DNA of 64,000 bases from Frondihabitans sp. 762G35 (GCF_002074055.1 NZ_CP014619.1:3345252-3409251), one strand, 5' to 3'. Counted from the stretch's first letter, positions 44,655-54,337 are shown. Numbers and translations are program-made. The notes: generated from the sequence alone by a model not told the origin.

Positions 44655-45020
44655 TTGTGTGCTCTATCACTTGCCTCGGATCAGCGCACCGTATTCCTGC
44701 GCGAGTCTCTCCACCTCTGCGACGAACGCTTCGCACTGTTCATCGTCGACTGTCATCCCGGCAAGCACGATCTCGGAGCCCGGTTCGCCATGCAATTACT
44801 AATGGGAAGGAACCGTACCTCTGGAAGTGGACATGAACTCTGCGAACAGACGTCTCTGCCGGAAATATTCACGGCTATTGGAATAACGCTGGTAAGGGGC
44901 CGCGCCTATTGGCGCGGACCAGTCATTCTCGACATCTCAACTCGATTGGCCAAAAGAGCTTTTGGCCAAGTCGGGTGAGAATTGGCCATTCACTCGAAGA
45001 GGTCACACAACAACCCGGAA
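44655..45020. other. 366-bp junction between KAP gene and dnaB, with two hairpins
   Basis: No gene seen. Contains CCGCGCC/GGCGCGG (44900-44917, 4-base loop) and a near-perfect 24-bp palindrome built on TTGGCCAAAAG (44946-44969). A third TTGGCCA copy lies at about 44982. This is the border between the accessory block and the conserved dnaB-rplI core. Confidence 0.5.
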
Positions 45021-46421
45021 CTACGCAGGCATATCCACGAACCGCGAGAACATGCCGTGGAAGGCGACCGTGATCGTGTCGGTGGGGCCGTTTCGGTGCT
45101 TGGCGACGATGAAGTCGGCCTCGCCCTGGCGCGGGTTGTCCTTCTCGTAGGCGGACTCGCGGTGGAGCAGGATGACCATGTCGGCGTCCTGCTCGAGGGA
45201 GCCGGACTCGCGGAGGTCGGAGATGGCCGGCTTCTTGTCGGCCCGCTGCTCCGGCCCGCGGTTGAGCTGTGAGAGGGCGATGACGGGCACCTGAAGCTCC
45301 TTGGCCATCAGCTTGAGCGCGCGGGAGAACTCCGAGACCTCCTGCTGGCGGCTCTCGACCTTCTTACCGGAGGTCATCAGCTGGAGGTAGTCGATGACGA
45401 CGAGCTTGAGGCCGACCTGCTGCTTGAGGCGACGGCACTTGGCGCGGATCTCGACCAGGGTCATGTTGGGGGAGTCGTCGATGTAGAACGGGGCGTCGTT
45501 GATGCGGCCGCGGGTCTGGGCGATGGTGGTCCAGTCGCGGGAGTCGACGGTGCCCTTGCGCATGTTCTGCAGCGGGACGCTCGACTCGGCCGACAGGAGG
45601 CGCATCGCGATCTCGCTCCGGCCCATCTCGAGGGAGAAGAAGACCGACGGCTGGTTGTACTTGATCGACGCGGCGCGGCACAGGTCGAGGGCCAGCGTCG
45701 ACTTACCGAGGGCCGGACGGGCGGCCACGATGATGAGCTGGCCCGGGTGGAGGCCGTTCGTCAGGGCGTCGAGCTGGGCGAAGCCGGTGGGGACACCCGT
45801 CATCTGACCGTCGCGGCCCTTGGCGGCCTCGATCTCGTCGATGGCGACCGTGACCGCGTCGGTGAGGGGCACGTAGTCCTCGGTCTGGACGCCACCGGCG
45901 ACGTTGTAGACCTCGGCCTGGGCGTTGTTGACGAGGTCGATGACCTCGCCCTCGCTGGCGTAACCCATCTGCACGATGCGCGTGCCCGCCTCGACGAGGC
46001 GGCGGAGGACGGCCTTCTCGGCCACGATGGAGGCGTAGTAGCCGGCGTTCGCGGCCGTGGGGACGAGACCGGTGAGCGTGTGGAGGTACTCCGCCCCTCC
46101 GGCCCTCGTGAGCTCCCCCGACTTCGTGAGCTCGTCGGTGACCGCGATGACGTCGGTGGGCTCGCCGTGCGAGTAGAGGCCCATCAGGGCGTTGAAGATC
46201 GTCTCGTGCTTCGGGAGGTAGAAGTCGGCCGCGCGGACCGTCTCGATGACGTCGGCCGTGGCGTCTTTGCTGAGGAGCATGCCGCCGATGGTGGACTGCT
46301 CAGCCAGGAGGTCGTGCGGGGGAGTGCGGCGGTCGTAACCGCTGCCGCCGTCGTAGCCCGACGAGTCGCCCCGGGGGGCCGAGGAGTCGGTGGTGGCGAG
46401 TCCGAGATGGGCTATCGACAC
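45021..46421 (-). CDS. dnaB: replicative DNA helicase DnaB
   Basis: 466 residues, no intein. The N-terminal domain has HDLLAEQSTIGGMLLSKDA. The RecA-like C-terminal domain has Walker A in ARPALGKSTLALDLC, then VFFSLEMGRSEIAMRLLS, Walker B in LKLVVIDYLQLM, and the arginine finger region KHRNGPTDTI. I start at GTG 46421, with AGGAGG 6 bp upstream; ATG 46436 lacks such a site. It forms the hexameric helicase at the fork. It follows rplI after a long intergenic region with DnaA boxes and probably has its own promoter. Confidence 0.96.
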   Translation of the reverse strand: MSIAHLGLATTDSSAPRGDSSGYDGGSGYDRRTPPHDLLAEQSTIGGMLLSKDATADVIETVRAADFYLPKHETIFNALMGLYSHGEPTDVIAVTDELTKSGELTRAGGAEYLHTLTGLVPTAANAGYYASIVAEKAVLRRLVEAGTRIVQMGYASEGEVIDLVNNAQAEVYNVAGGVQTEDYVPLTDAVTVAIDEIEAAKGRDGQMTGVPTGFAQLDALTNGLHPGQLIIVAARPALGKSTLALDLCRAASIKYNQPSVFFSLEMGRSEIAMRLLSAESSVPLQNMRKGTVDSRDWTTIAQTRGRINDAPFYIDDSPNMTLVEIRAKCRRLKQQVGLKLVVIDYLQLMTSGKKVESRQQEVSEFSRALKLMAKELQVPVIALSQLNRGPEQRADKKPAISDLRESGSLEQDADMVILLHRESAYEKDNPRQGEADFIVAKHRNGPTDTITVAFHGMFSRFVDMPA

Positions 46422-46627
46422 GGTGGCCTCCTGCAAGCGTTGAGTGATGAGTTCGTTCTACCGCCACCCTCCGACACCCTCGACGAGGGAGGTGGGCGAA
46501 CACGCCGCGACGGCACACGGAAACAGCGCCCTCGGGGTCCCCTGACCGTGCCCGAACGGCTTCTCCGCACCCGTCCGATGGGCGCTGTCACACCCTAGGG
46601 ACACCACCCCCGAACGGCCAAACGGCC

Positions 46628-46757
46628 CTGTGGATGAAGGTGTGGACAACGTGGGAGAAACGCCGGGGAAGTCTGGGGATAACTGTGGACAAGACTGTGG
46701 ACAAGAAAGAAAATTCAGCACCGAAGGTGATTCTGACCGGGCTTTTCTTCGTCCACA
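46628..46757. promoter_or_regulatory. cluster of DnaA-box-like sequences upstream of dnaB
   Basis: Three exact copies of TGTGGACAA (reverse of the actinobacterial DnaA box TTGTCCACA) lie at 46641-46649, 46684-46692 and 46696-46704. A TGGGGATAA box is at 46674-46682, TGTGGATGA at about 46629, and TCGTCCACA at about 46749. They lie 210-340 bp upstream of the dnaB start. Binding of DnaA here could regulate dnaB or titrate DnaA. Confidence 0.6.
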
Positions 46758-46896
46758 CCCTCTGTGGGGAAAGTTCGTTGAATCGAGGGTTGAAGGTTGA
46801 GTCGCGGAGGTGACACCTGTGTACAAAACACTTGACAGCCACTGCGCAGCGGCAGTAGACGACGCCGTCCACAGCGCCTCCTGCGGGCCTTAAACA

Positions 46897-46932
46897 CCGA
46901 TAGCGGTGGATGCACGCATCCACCGCTATCGG
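46897..46932 (-). terminator. terminator-like hairpin after rplI
   Basis: A perfect 17-bp inverted repeat (CCGATAGCGGTGGATGC and its complement) with a 2-bp centre, 9 bp beyond the rplI stop. The minus-strand transcript then reads UGUUUAAG, a weak U tract. It probably ends the rpsF-ssb-rpsR-rplI transcript. Confidence 0.75.
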
Positions 46933-46941
46933 AAAGGGGTG

Positions 46942-47394
46942 TTACTTGGCGGAGACCACCAGGAGGGCGATCGTCGCGACGACGTCCTCGCGCAGGCGGA
47001 CGGTGGCTTCGTGCTCACCGGTCAGCTTGATCGCGGACGTGATCTCGACCTTGCGCTTGTCGATCGTTCCGACGCCCTGCGCCGAGACGGCGTTGGCGAC
47101 GTCGGCCGGCTTGACGGAGCCGAAGAGGCGTCCGCCGGTGCCGGTCTTGACCGGAAGCGTGATCTTGACGGCCTCGAGGCGGGCCTTCATGTCTTTCGCC
47201 TCCTCGATCGTCTTGAGCTCGCGGGCGTTGCGAGCCGAGCGGATCTGCTCGACCTGCTTCTCGCCACCGCGGGACCAGGCGACACCGAATCCCTGGGGGA
47301 TGAGGTAGTTGCGCGCGTAGCCGTTCTTGACGTCGATGACATCACCGGCGGAGCCGAGGCCGGAGACCTCGTGGATCAGGATTACCTTGGACAT
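46942..47394 (-). CDS. rplI: 50S ribosomal protein L9
   Basis: 150 residues, standard length. The N-terminal L9 signature is [20 protein letters not shown] followed by [14 protein letters not shown] central connecting helix and the C-terminal domain ([17 protein letters not shown]) are present. It is the last gene of the rpsF-ssb-rpsR-rplI operon, 18 bp after rpsR. Confidence 0.97.
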   Translation of the reverse strand: MSKVILIHEVSGLGSAGDVIDVKNGYARNYLIPQGFGVAWSRGGEKQVEQIRSARNARELKTIEEAKDMKARLEAVKITLPVKTGTGGRLFGSVKPADVANAVSAQGVGTIDKRKVEITSAIKLTGEHEATVRLREDVVATIALLVVSAK

Positions 47395-47412
47395 TCGCTA
47401 CTCCCTAGCGGA

Positions 47413-47673
47413 TCAGCGGCCGGAGCCGGCGTAGGGGAGGAGCGCCATCTCACGGGCGTTCTTCACGGCACGGGCGATGAGCCGCTGCTCCTGGACGGAG
47501 ACACCGGTGATGCGGCGGGCGCGGATCTTTCCACGCTCGGAGATGAACTTGCGGAGGGTCGCGACGTCTTTGTAGTCGATGACGCCGACGCGGATCGCCT
47601 TCGCGGGAGCGGCGTTCTTGCCGCCCTTTCCGCGGAGGGGCTTGCGGCGGTCGCCGCTGCTCTTTCCAGCCAT
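47413..47673 (-). CDS. rpsR: 30S ribosomal protein S18
   Basis: 86 residues. The S18 pattern [19 protein letters not shown] and [20 protein letters not shown] is clear. The N-terminus is Lys/Arg-rich and has no Cys, so this is the zinc-free (C-minus) form. Actinobacteria often keep both zinc and zinc-free copies, so a second rpsR may exist elsewhere. It lies 40 bp after ssb. Confidence 0.97.
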   Translation of the reverse strand: MAGKSSGDRRKPLRGKGGKNAAPAKAIRVGVIDYKDVATLRKFISERGKIRARRITGVSVQEQRLIARAVKNAREMALLPYAGSGR

Positions 47674-47713
47674 TGTTTTCTGCTTTCAGTAAATAAGAAG
47701 AGTGGTTCGAGAC

Positions 47714-48286
47714 CTAGAAGGGGGTCTCGTCGTTGTAGGTTCCGCCGCCCGGGGTGTTCCAGACGTCACCGGAGGACGTGTTGCCCCCGGTCGACGCGGG
47801 CTGACCCCACGGCTCCTCGGCCTGACCGCCGCCGTTGCCGCTGCCCTGACCGGCACCGGGGCCGACAGGAGCCGACCCGCGGTTGCCGCCGAAGGATCCG
47901 GCCGCCCCACCGTCGCGAGACGAGGAGGCGCGGGTGACCTGCGCGGTGGCGTAGCGGAGCGAGGGGCCGATCTCGTCGATCTCGAGCTCCATCGAGGTGC
48001 GCTTCTCGCCCTCTTTGGTCTCGTAGGAGCGCTGCTTCAGGCGACCCTGCGCCATGACGCGGGAGCCCTTCGTCAGCGAGGCGGCGACGTGCTCGGCGAA
48101 CTCGCGCCACACACTGGCACGCAGGAAGAGCGCCTCGCCGTCCTTCCACTCGTTCGACGCGCGGTCGAACGTGCGGGGGGTCGACGCGATCGTGAAGTTC
48201 GCGACCGCGAGACCGTTCTGCGTGTAGCGCAGCTCCGGGTCGCTGGTCAGGTTGCCCACGACGGTGATGACGGTTTCGCCGGCCAC
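47714..48286 (-). CDS. ssb: single-stranded DNA-binding protein
   Basis: 190 residues. N-terminal OB fold ([20 protein letters not shown], then [17 protein letters not shown]). A Gly/Asn/Gln-rich linker follows, and the C-terminal tip NDETPF is the partner-binding acidic tail. It lies 3 bp after rpsF and is the replication/repair SSB in the ribosomal operon. Confidence 0.97.
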   Translation of the reverse strand: MAGETVITVVGNLTSDPELRYTQNGLAVANFTIASTPRTFDRASNEWKDGEALFLRASVWREFAEHVAASLTKGSRVMAQGRLKQRSYETKEGEKRTSMELEIDEIGPSLRYATAQVTRASSSRDGGAAGSFGGNRGSAPVGPGAGQGSGNGGGQAEEPWGQPASTGGNTSSGDVWNTPGGGTYNDETPF

Positions 48287-48289
48287 GGG

Positions 48290-48700
48290 CTACTCCGCGC
48301 TCGTCGCTGCGGGAGCGGCGGCAGGAGCGGCGGCGGGCGCCTTGGCGGGAGCGGCGGCCTTGCGGGCGGCCTTCTCGTCGGCGAGCTTCTTGGCCTTGGC
48401 GACCATCTCGATGCCCTCTTCGGCGCGCAGGACCTTCGTGCGCAGCACGGCCTCGGAGAGGCCCAGCTGGCGGTCGAGCTCGACGGTCGCGGCGGGGGTC
48501 GCGGTCAGGTTGACGACGGCGTAGATGCCCTCGCTCTTCTTCGCGATCTCGTAGGCGAGGCGGCGGCGGCCCCAGATGTCGACGTTGTCGACGGTGCCGC
48601 CATCGTTGCGGATGACGTTGAGGAACTTGTCCAAGCTCGGAGCGACGGTGCGCTCATCGATCTCGGGGTCAAGGATCACCATCAATTCGTACTGATGCAT
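48290..48700 (-). CDS. rpsF: 30S ribosomal protein S6
   Basis: 136 residues starting [19 protein letters not shown] at ATG 48700, preceded by a GGAGGTGGG ribosome site. The S6 core ends near RAEEGIEMV. An Ala/Lys/Pro-rich tail of about 35 residues follows, a common actinobacterial extension. It heads the rpsF-ssb-rpsR-rplI operon. Confidence 0.97.
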   Translation of the reverse strand: MHQYELMVILDPEIDERTVAPSLDKFLNVIRNDGGTVDNVDIWGRRRLAYEIAKKSEGIYAVVNLTATPAATVELDRQLGLSEAVLRTKVLRAEEGIEMVAKAKKLADEKAARKAAAPAKAPAAAPAAAPAATSAE

Positions 48701-48826
48701 GTCTAACCCACCTCCTTCGGACTTAACGGTCGCAGACGGTCTGCGACAGGAGGGTCGTGGCATCGTGCCCCCGGGAACGCCCGCGGCGAGCGCGAGCTGT
48801 GGGAGCAACCTTCCAAGGATACCCGC

Positions 48827-50251
48827 TCAGCGGGAGGACCACCAGTCCAGGAGGCGACGGGTGGCCTCCTCCTCGCCGAGCGGGCCCTCCTCCGTGCGCA
48901 GCTCCAGCAGGAAGCGGTACGCCTCCCCGACCTCGCGCGACGGTCCGATGCCGAGGACGCTCTGGATCTGCACTCCGTCGAGGTCGGGTCGGAGGGAGTC
49001 GAGCTGCTCCTGCTCCCGGAGGGTCGCGATGCGCTCCTCGAGGTCGTCGTAGGCGAAGCCCAGGCGGTCGGCCTTGCGGCGGTTGCGCGTCGTGACGTCG
49101 GCGCGCGTGAGCATGTGGAGGCGTTCGAGCTGGTCGCCGGCGTCGCGCACGTAGCGGCGGACGGCGGAGTCGGTCCAGGCACCCTCGGTGTAGCCGAAGA
49201 ACCTCAGGTGCAGCTCGATCAGCCGGTAGACCGACGCGATCGTGTCGTTGTCGAAGCGCAGCGCCTTGAGGCGCTTCTTCGCGAGCTTGGCGCCGACCAC
49301 GTCGTGGTGGTGGAAAGTAACCACACCACCCGGTTCCAGCCGCCGTGTGGCGGGCTTTCCGCAGTCGTGGAGGAGGGCGGCGAGCCGCAGGATCAGGTCG
49401 GGCGCCTCCCCGGGGTGCCGCTCGGCCTCGTAGTCGATCGCCTGGCGGAGCACGGTCAGGCTGTGCTCGTAGACGTCCTTGTGGTGGTGGTGCTCGTCCT
49501 TCTCCAGGATCATCGCCGGCAGCTCCGGCAGCACGAGCTCGGCGATACCGGTCTCGACGAGCAGCCGGATGCCCGGGACGGGGTCGCTCGTCTTCAGGAG
49601 CTTGGACAGCTCGTCGTTCACCCGTTCGACGCTGACGATCCCGAGCGTCGACGCGCGCTCCGTCATCGCCTCTCGGACCGCGTCGGACACCGTGAACCCG
49701 AGCTGGGCGGTGAACCGGGCGGCCCTCATCATGCGGAGGGGATCGTCGCGGAAGGAGTCGACGGCGAGGCCCGGCGTGTCGAGGACGCCGGCCAGGAGGT
49801 GCTCGACACCGCCGCGAGGATCGACCAGGACCTTCTCGGGCAGGCGGAGCGCCATGGAGTTGACCGTGAAGTCGCGGCGGACGAGGTCGCCCTCCAGGGT
49901 GTCGCCGAACTCGACGACGGGCTTGCGGGTCTCGCCGTCGTAGACGTCGCTGCGGTAGGTGGTGATCTCGACGGTCTCGCGGTCGACGCGCGCGGCGATG
50001 GTGCCGAAGGCGCGGCCGACCTCCCAGTGCGAGTCGGCGATCGGCACGACCACTTCCAGGATCTCATCGGGAGTGGCGCTCGTGGTGAAGTCGAGGTCGT
50101 TGACGGGCCGACCGAGGAACGCGTCGCGGACCGGGCCGCCGACGAGGGCGAGCTCGTGACCCGCCGCCTGGAAGGCGAGAGCGAGCTTCGAGACGCGGGG
50201 AGTGGCCGCCAGCCGGTCGAGCCGCGCGACGGCCGAAGCGACGGTATCCAT
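48827..50251 (-). CDS. CCA tRNA nucleotidyltransferase
   Basis: 474 residues, class II. The nucleotidyltransferase motif is LVGGPVRDAFLGRPVNDLDF with catalytic Asp residues, then RRDFTVNSMALRL. The RNA-binding neck follows, and an HD domain has LAALLHDCGKPATR and HHHDVVGAKLAKKRL, so 2',3'-phosphatase-like activity is possible. It adds or repairs the 3' CCA of tRNAs. It is divergent from the DUF6049/murJ genes and lies upstream of rpsF on the same strand. Confidence 0.95.
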   Translation of the reverse strand: MDTVASAVARLDRLAATPRVSKLALAFQAAGHELALVGGPVRDAFLGRPVNDLDFTTSATPDEILEVVVPIADSHWEVGRAFGTIAARVDRETVEITTYRSDVYDGETRKPVVEFGDTLEGDLVRRDFTVNSMALRLPEKVLVDPRGGVEHLLAGVLDTPGLAVDSFRDDPLRMMRAARFTAQLGFTVSDAVREAMTERASTLGIVSVERVNDELSKLLKTSDPVPGIRLLVETGIAELVLPELPAMILEKDEHHHHKDVYEHSLTVLRQAIDYEAERHPGEAPDLILRLAALLHDCGKPATRRLEPGGVVTFHHHDVVGAKLAKKRLKALRFDNDTIASVYRLIELHLRFFGYTEGAWTDSAVRRYVRDAGDQLERLHMLTRADVTTRNRRKADRLGFAYDDLEERIATLREQEQLDSLRPDLDGVQIQSVLGIGPSREVGEAYRFLLELRTEEGPLGEEEATRRLLDWWSSR

Positions 50252-50314
50252 GACGCATTAGCTTGCCACAGGCCCGGTGCCCAGGCTTCTTCGCCGTCAT
50301 TCCCTAGACTCGCT

Positions 50315-52612
50315 ATGCCCGGCTCGCGACGACCGTCGTTTCCGCGCCCTTCGCCTATGAGAATCCTTCCCGCGTTCGCCGTCTCCGCCCTGGCCGCCGT
50401 CGCCCTCGTCGCCGGCATGCCGGGCGCGGCCGCGACCGCCGCGACCGCCACGCCGTCGCCGAGCTCCTCGTCCGGCTCGACCTCGTCGACGACCGCCGCC
50501 GACGCGGTCACCGTCTCGCTCGCTCCGGCGAACAACGGCGTCGTCGCCGAGGGCGCCGACCTCACCACGACGGTCACGATCCGGAACGGCACCGACACGG
50601 CCCTCGACGCCGGAGTCGTGCGCCTCTACCTCGACCGCCAGACCTTCTCCAGCCGGTCGCAGCTCGAGGCCTGGTTCGCCCGCCCCGACGACACGACGAC
50701 CGACGCCCTCGGAGCGTTCATGATCACCACCGAGGTCCCCGCCATCCGGGCCGGCGCCACGAGCACGCCGATCTCCGTCACGATTCCGTCGTCGAGCCTC
50801 CAGCTGAACGGCAGCGACTGGGGCGCCAAGGCCTTCGGCGCCCGCTACAGCGTCGCCGGCTCGCCTCTCACGGAGCAGCACTCGAGCGTCGTCTACTACC
50901 CGAACGACAGCTTCCAGGCCACGCGCCTCGGCGTCGCCGTGCCCCTCACCGTCCCCGAGAGCACGAGCGGACTCGTCTCGAGCGAGGCGCTCGCCTCCTA
51001 CACGTCGCGCAACGGCATCCTGACGCAGGAGCTCGAGGCCGTCCGCGGCAAACATGTCGCCATCGGCATAGACCCGATGATCCTCGCCTCCATCCGCATC
51101 CTCGGCAACGTGGCGCCGCCCTCGGCCCTCGCGTGGCTGAACCGGCTGGAGCGCGTTCCGAACGAGACCTTCGCCCTGGCGTACGGCGACTCCGACCTCT
51201 CGGCGCTGCGCCAGGCGGGAGCCACGCGCATCCCGACCCCGGTCGACTTCTCCGACGCCATCGCCACCCAGCTGAAGGCGGAGCCGGACTCCTACACGCC
51301 CGTCACGCCGACGATCGGGCCGAGCGGCGGGGCGACCGCAGGAGCCCCGGGGGCGACCTCCCCGACCCGCTCCGCGACTCCTGCGGCGACTCCCGCACCC
51401 ACGGGCTCGCCCGCCACGACGGTCCCGACGACCGAGTCGCTCCTGGCGTTCCCGTACACGATCCAGTCCGTCGCCTGGCCTCTCGACGACACGGTGAGCA
51501 GCGCCGACCTCCCGGTGTTCGCCTCGAGCGGCGTGAAGACGACGATCCTCTCGAGCGACAACGTGAAGAGCACCGACGGCGCCACCGAGAACGCCTCCGT
51601 GCGCATCGGGTCGCAGGCGGCGCTCGTCTCGGACGACACCCTCTCCGACCTGCTCCGCGAGGCCTCCACCGCCGGCACGCCCGACGAGTGGAAGAGCGAC
51701 GTCGCGGAGCTCTCCGCCCAGCTCGCCACGCTCAGCCACGAGCGTCCCAGCGACGCTCGGACCCTGTTCGCCACCGTGCCGCGCAACTGGGCGACCACGG
51801 GCTCCCGCCTCGACGACACGCTCACCGAGCTGGCGAAGCTCCCCTGGGCGTCGAGCGCGACGATGCGGCAGGCCGTGGCCACGAGCCCCACCACGACGAC
51901 GCTGTCGTCCAAGAAGGCGTCGGCGTCGCGGGTCGAGCTCCTGCGCCCCCTGGTCTCGTCCGACTCCGACCTGACGCGCTTCGCCACGGCGCTCTCCCAG
52001 CCGCAGGTCGTCACCAGCCGCGAGAGGCTGCGGATGCTCGCCCTCTCGTCGACGTCGTGGTCCGACAACGGCGACGGGCTCCGCACCGAGATCGCGAAGT
52101 TCCAGGCGTCGGTCGCGAAGACCGTCACGCAGGTGCGGGTGGTGCGGGGGAGCGACATCAACGTGCTGGGCGACCGCTCGTCGCTTCCCGTCATGGTGCA
52201 GAACGACACCGCCTCCTCGGCCGTCATCTACCTCCGCGTCGTGCCGTCGAACTACAACCTCAACATCGAGAAGAGCGTCATCTCGATCACCGTGCAGCCC
52301 AAGTCGCAGCAGCGCATCACCGTGCCGGTGCAGTCCGTGGCCAACGGCAAGGTGAATCTCACGCTGAGCCTGACCAGCAGGACCGGCGAGGCGATCTCCA
52401 GCCCTTCGCAGGTCGCGATCAACGTGCGCGCCGGCTGGGAGACCGCGATCACGCTGATCTTCGGCGTGGCCGTGGTGATCATCTTCGGCGGCGGCATCTA
52501 CCGGAGCCTCCGCCGCCGGCAGCGCTCGCGCAGGGCCGCGGCGGGGGAGAGCGACAGCGACGGCGGCGCGGCGACCGGATCCGGCGGAACCTCGTCGGAG
52601 GTCGCGTCGTGA
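50315..52612 (+). CDS. secreted/membrane-anchored DUF6049-type protein
   Basis: About 765 residues. The N-terminus has a signal peptide (ILPAFAVSALAAVALVAGM then an Ala-rich cleavage region). A long Ser/Thr/Ala-rich extracytoplasmic part follows, with a Pro/Thr linker near residue 340. One C-terminal membrane helix (AITLIFGVAVVIIFGGGIY) precedes a basic tail. Start may be ATG 50315, with a TAGACT -10-like box 6 bp before it that would make a leaderless message, or ATG 50357. The stop overlaps the murJ GTG. The constant pairing with murJ near oriC in Actinobacteria suggests a cell-envelope role, but no activity is known. Confidence 0.88.
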   Translation: MPGSRRPSFPRPSPMRILPAFAVSALAAVALVAGMPGAAATAATATPSPSSSSGSTSSTTAADAVTVSLAPANNGVVAEGADLTTTVTIRNGTDTALDAGVVRLYLDRQTFSSRSQLEAWFARPDDTTTDALGAFMITTEVPAIRAGATSTPISVTIPSSSLQLNGSDWGAKAFGARYSVAGSPLTEQHSSVVYYPNDSFQATRLGVAVPLTVPESTSGLVSSEALASYTSRNGILTQELEAVRGKHVAIGIDPMILASIRILGNVAPPSALAWLNRLERVPNETFALAYGDSDLSALRQAGATRIPTPVDFSDAIATQLKAEPDSYTPVTPTIGPSGGATAGAPGATSPTRSATPAATPAPTGSPATTVPTTESLLAFPYTIQSVAWPLDDTVSSADLPVFASSGVKTTILSSDNVKSTDGATENASVRIGSQAALVSDDTLSDLLREASTAGTPDEWKSDVAELSAQLATLSHERPSDARTLFATVPRNWATTGSRLDDTLTELAKLPWASSATMRQAVATSPTTTTLSSKKASASRVELLRPLVSSDSDLTRFATALSQPQVVTSRERLRMLALSSTSWSDNGDGLRTEIAKFQASVAKTVTQVRVVRGSDINVLGDRSSLPVMVQNDTASSAVIYLRVVPSNYNLNIEKSVISITVQPKSQQRITVPVQSVANGKVNLTLSLTSRTGEAISSPSQVAINVRAGWETAITLIFGVAVVIIFGGGIYRSLRRRQRSRRAAAGESDSDGGAATGSGGTSSEVAS

Positions 52613-54306
52613 CCGTCGTCGATCCCGTCGGAGCCGAGAACCCGGATCCGCCCACCGCCTCCGTCCCCGTGCAGCGGAGCCTCGGCCGAGCGAGCGCCCT
52701 GCTGGCGAGCGGCACCGTGGTGTCGCGCGTTCTGGGCTTCGCGAAGACGGCCGTGCTCGCCGCCGCCATCGGACAGGCCTTCAGCGGGGCCGCCGACGCG
52801 TTCGCCCTCTCCAACCAGCTCCCCAACAACATCTACGCGCTCGTCGCCGGAGGGCTGCTCAGCGCCGTCCTGGTGCCGCAGATCGTCAAGGCGGCCCGGC
52901 ACAGCGACGGCGGCCAGCGCTACATCAACAAGGTCGTCACCCTCGGGACCGCCGTGTTCGCGGTGGTAACCCTCGTCGCGGTCATCGGCGCCCCGATCCT
53001 GGTCAACGTCTACGCCTCGTCCGCAGGAGCAGGGGGCCGCGGCTTCTCGCCCGGTGCCATCGCCCTCGCCACCGCCTTCGCGTACTGGTGCCTCCCGCAG
53101 ATCTTCTTCTACGCCGTGTACTCGCTGCTCAGCGAGATCCTCAACGCGCGCCAGATCTTCGGACCTTTCACGTGGGCTCCCGTGATCAACAACGTCGTGT
53201 CGATCCTCGGGCTCGTGGTGTTCATGCTGCTGTTCGGGGGAGCGGGCCACAACTCGCTCGTCGCGAACTGGACCCCGGGCCGCATCGTCGTCCTCGCGGG
53301 CACGGCCACGCTCGGCGTCGCGGCGCAGGCGGCGTTCCTGCTTCTGTTCTGGAAAAAGGCCGGACTCACCTTCCGCCTCGACTGGAAGTGGCGCGGCGTC
53401 GGACTCCGCGACACCGGGCGCGCCGCGGGCTGGATGTTCGCCCTCATCCTGGTGACCCAGCTCGCCGGCATCGTGCAGAGCCGCGTCGCGTCGCTCGGCA
53501 CCGACATCGGCGCCTCGAACGCCACCCTCGCGAACGCCTGGCTCATCTTCATGCTGCCGCACGGCATCGTGGCGGTGTCCATCGCGACGGCGTACTTCAC
53601 GAGCATGACGGCGGACGCCGACCGGGGCGACCTGCGCGCCGTCCGGAACAATCTGTCGGAGTCGCTCCGCGCGATCGGCCTCTTCATCGTCTTCTCGGCG
53701 GTGGCGCTGGCGGTGGTGGCCTACCCGTTCGCGCGCTTCTATGAAGCCACCTTCTCCGGCGTCGCGGCGATGGCGCACGTGATCCTCGCGTACCTCCCCG
53801 GTCTGATCCTCTTCAGCATGCTGTTCGTCCTCCAGCGGGTCTTCTTCGCCTTCCACGAGCAGCGCACGGTCTTCTTCATGCAGCTCGTCCAGTCGGGCGT
53901 CGGCGTCGTGGGCATGCTCGTCTGCGCGATCACCGTGCCGCCGCAGCACATCGCGGTCGCCGTCGCCGTGGTCACCTCGATCGCCGGGAGCGCGCAGACC
54001 GTCGTCGCCCTCGTGCTGGTCCACCGCCGCATCGGCGGCATCGATGGCCGCTGGGTGGCTCGCCGCCACATCCAGTACCTCGTCTTCTCGCTCGTGGCCG
54101 GGGTCGTCGGCATCCTCGTCGTATCCGGTCTGGGAGGTTACGACGCTGAAGGCTTCGGGCTTTCGGGCCGCGTGCCCGCCATCATCACCGTCGTGATCGC
54201 TGGAGTCGTCATGGCCGCCGTGTACGTCGTCCTCCTGACGGCCGCGCGGATCCCCGAGCTCTCGGCCATGACGCGACCCGTCCTGCGGCGCCTCCGTCGG
54301 AGCTGA
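52609..54306 (+). CDS. murJ: lipid II flippase MurJ
   Basis: 565 residues beginning at GTG 52609, overlapping the previous stop (GTGA). Fourteen likely membrane segments; the MviN pattern starts with SGTVVSRVLGFAKTAVLAAA and NQLPNNIYALVAGGLLSAVL. A cytoplasmic-side YSLLSEILNARQIFGPFTW loop and a later FHEQRTVFFMQL segment are typical. It flips lipid II for peptidoglycan synthesis. It lacks the large C-terminal kinase-like extension of mycobacterial MviN. Confidence 0.94.
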   Translation: MTVVDPVGAENPDPPTASVPVQRSLGRASALLASGTVVSRVLGFAKTAVLAAAIGQAFSGAADAFALSNQLPNNIYALVAGGLLSAVLVPQIVKAARHSDGGQRYINKVVTLGTAVFAVVTLVAVIGAPILVNVYASSAGAGGRGFSPGAIALATAFAYWCLPQIFFYAVYSLLSEILNARQIFGPFTWAPVINNVVSILGLVVFMLLFGGAGHNSLVANWTPGRIVVLAGTATLGVAAQAAFLLLFWKKAGLTFRLDWKWRGVGLRDTGRAAGWMFALILVTQLAGIVQSRVASLGTDIGASNATLANAWLIFMLPHGIVAVSIATAYFTSMTADADRGDLRAVRNNLSESLRAIGLFIVFSAVALAVVAYPFARFYEATFSGVAAMAHVILAYLPGLILFSMLFVLQRVFFAFHEQRTVFFMQLVQSGVGVVGMLVCAITVPPQHIAVAVAVVTSIAGSAQTVVALVLVHRRIGGIDGRWVARRHIQYLVFSLVAGVVGILVVSGLGGYDAEGFGLSGRVPAIITVVIAGVVMAAVYVVLLTAARIPELSAMTRPVLRRLRRS

Positions 54307-54337
54307 CGGCGCCCGCCTGGGAACACCCGGGGCGCCA

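Noticed and set aside
44655..44978. 107-codon plus-strand frame right after the KAP gene
   Set aside because: No start codon with a ribosome site and mixed composition; it may be a relic, but nothing supports a gene.
49115..50314. Long plus-strand open frame running antisense to the CCA-transferase gene into the DUF6049 gene
   Set aside because: The part before 50315 is the high-GC shadow of the CCA enzyme, with Val/Asp/Arg-rich low-complexity sequence. The minus-strand protein has full catalytic motifs.
50297..51739. 480-codon minus-strand frame antisense to the DUF6049 gene
   Set aside because: Arg/Gly/Asp-rich shadow with no motif. The plus strand has a signal peptide, a membrane anchor and coupling to murJ.
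52498..54069. 523-codon minus-strand frame opposite murJ
   Set aside because: His/Asp/Glu/Arg-rich shadow; murJ on the plus strand has the expected membrane segments.
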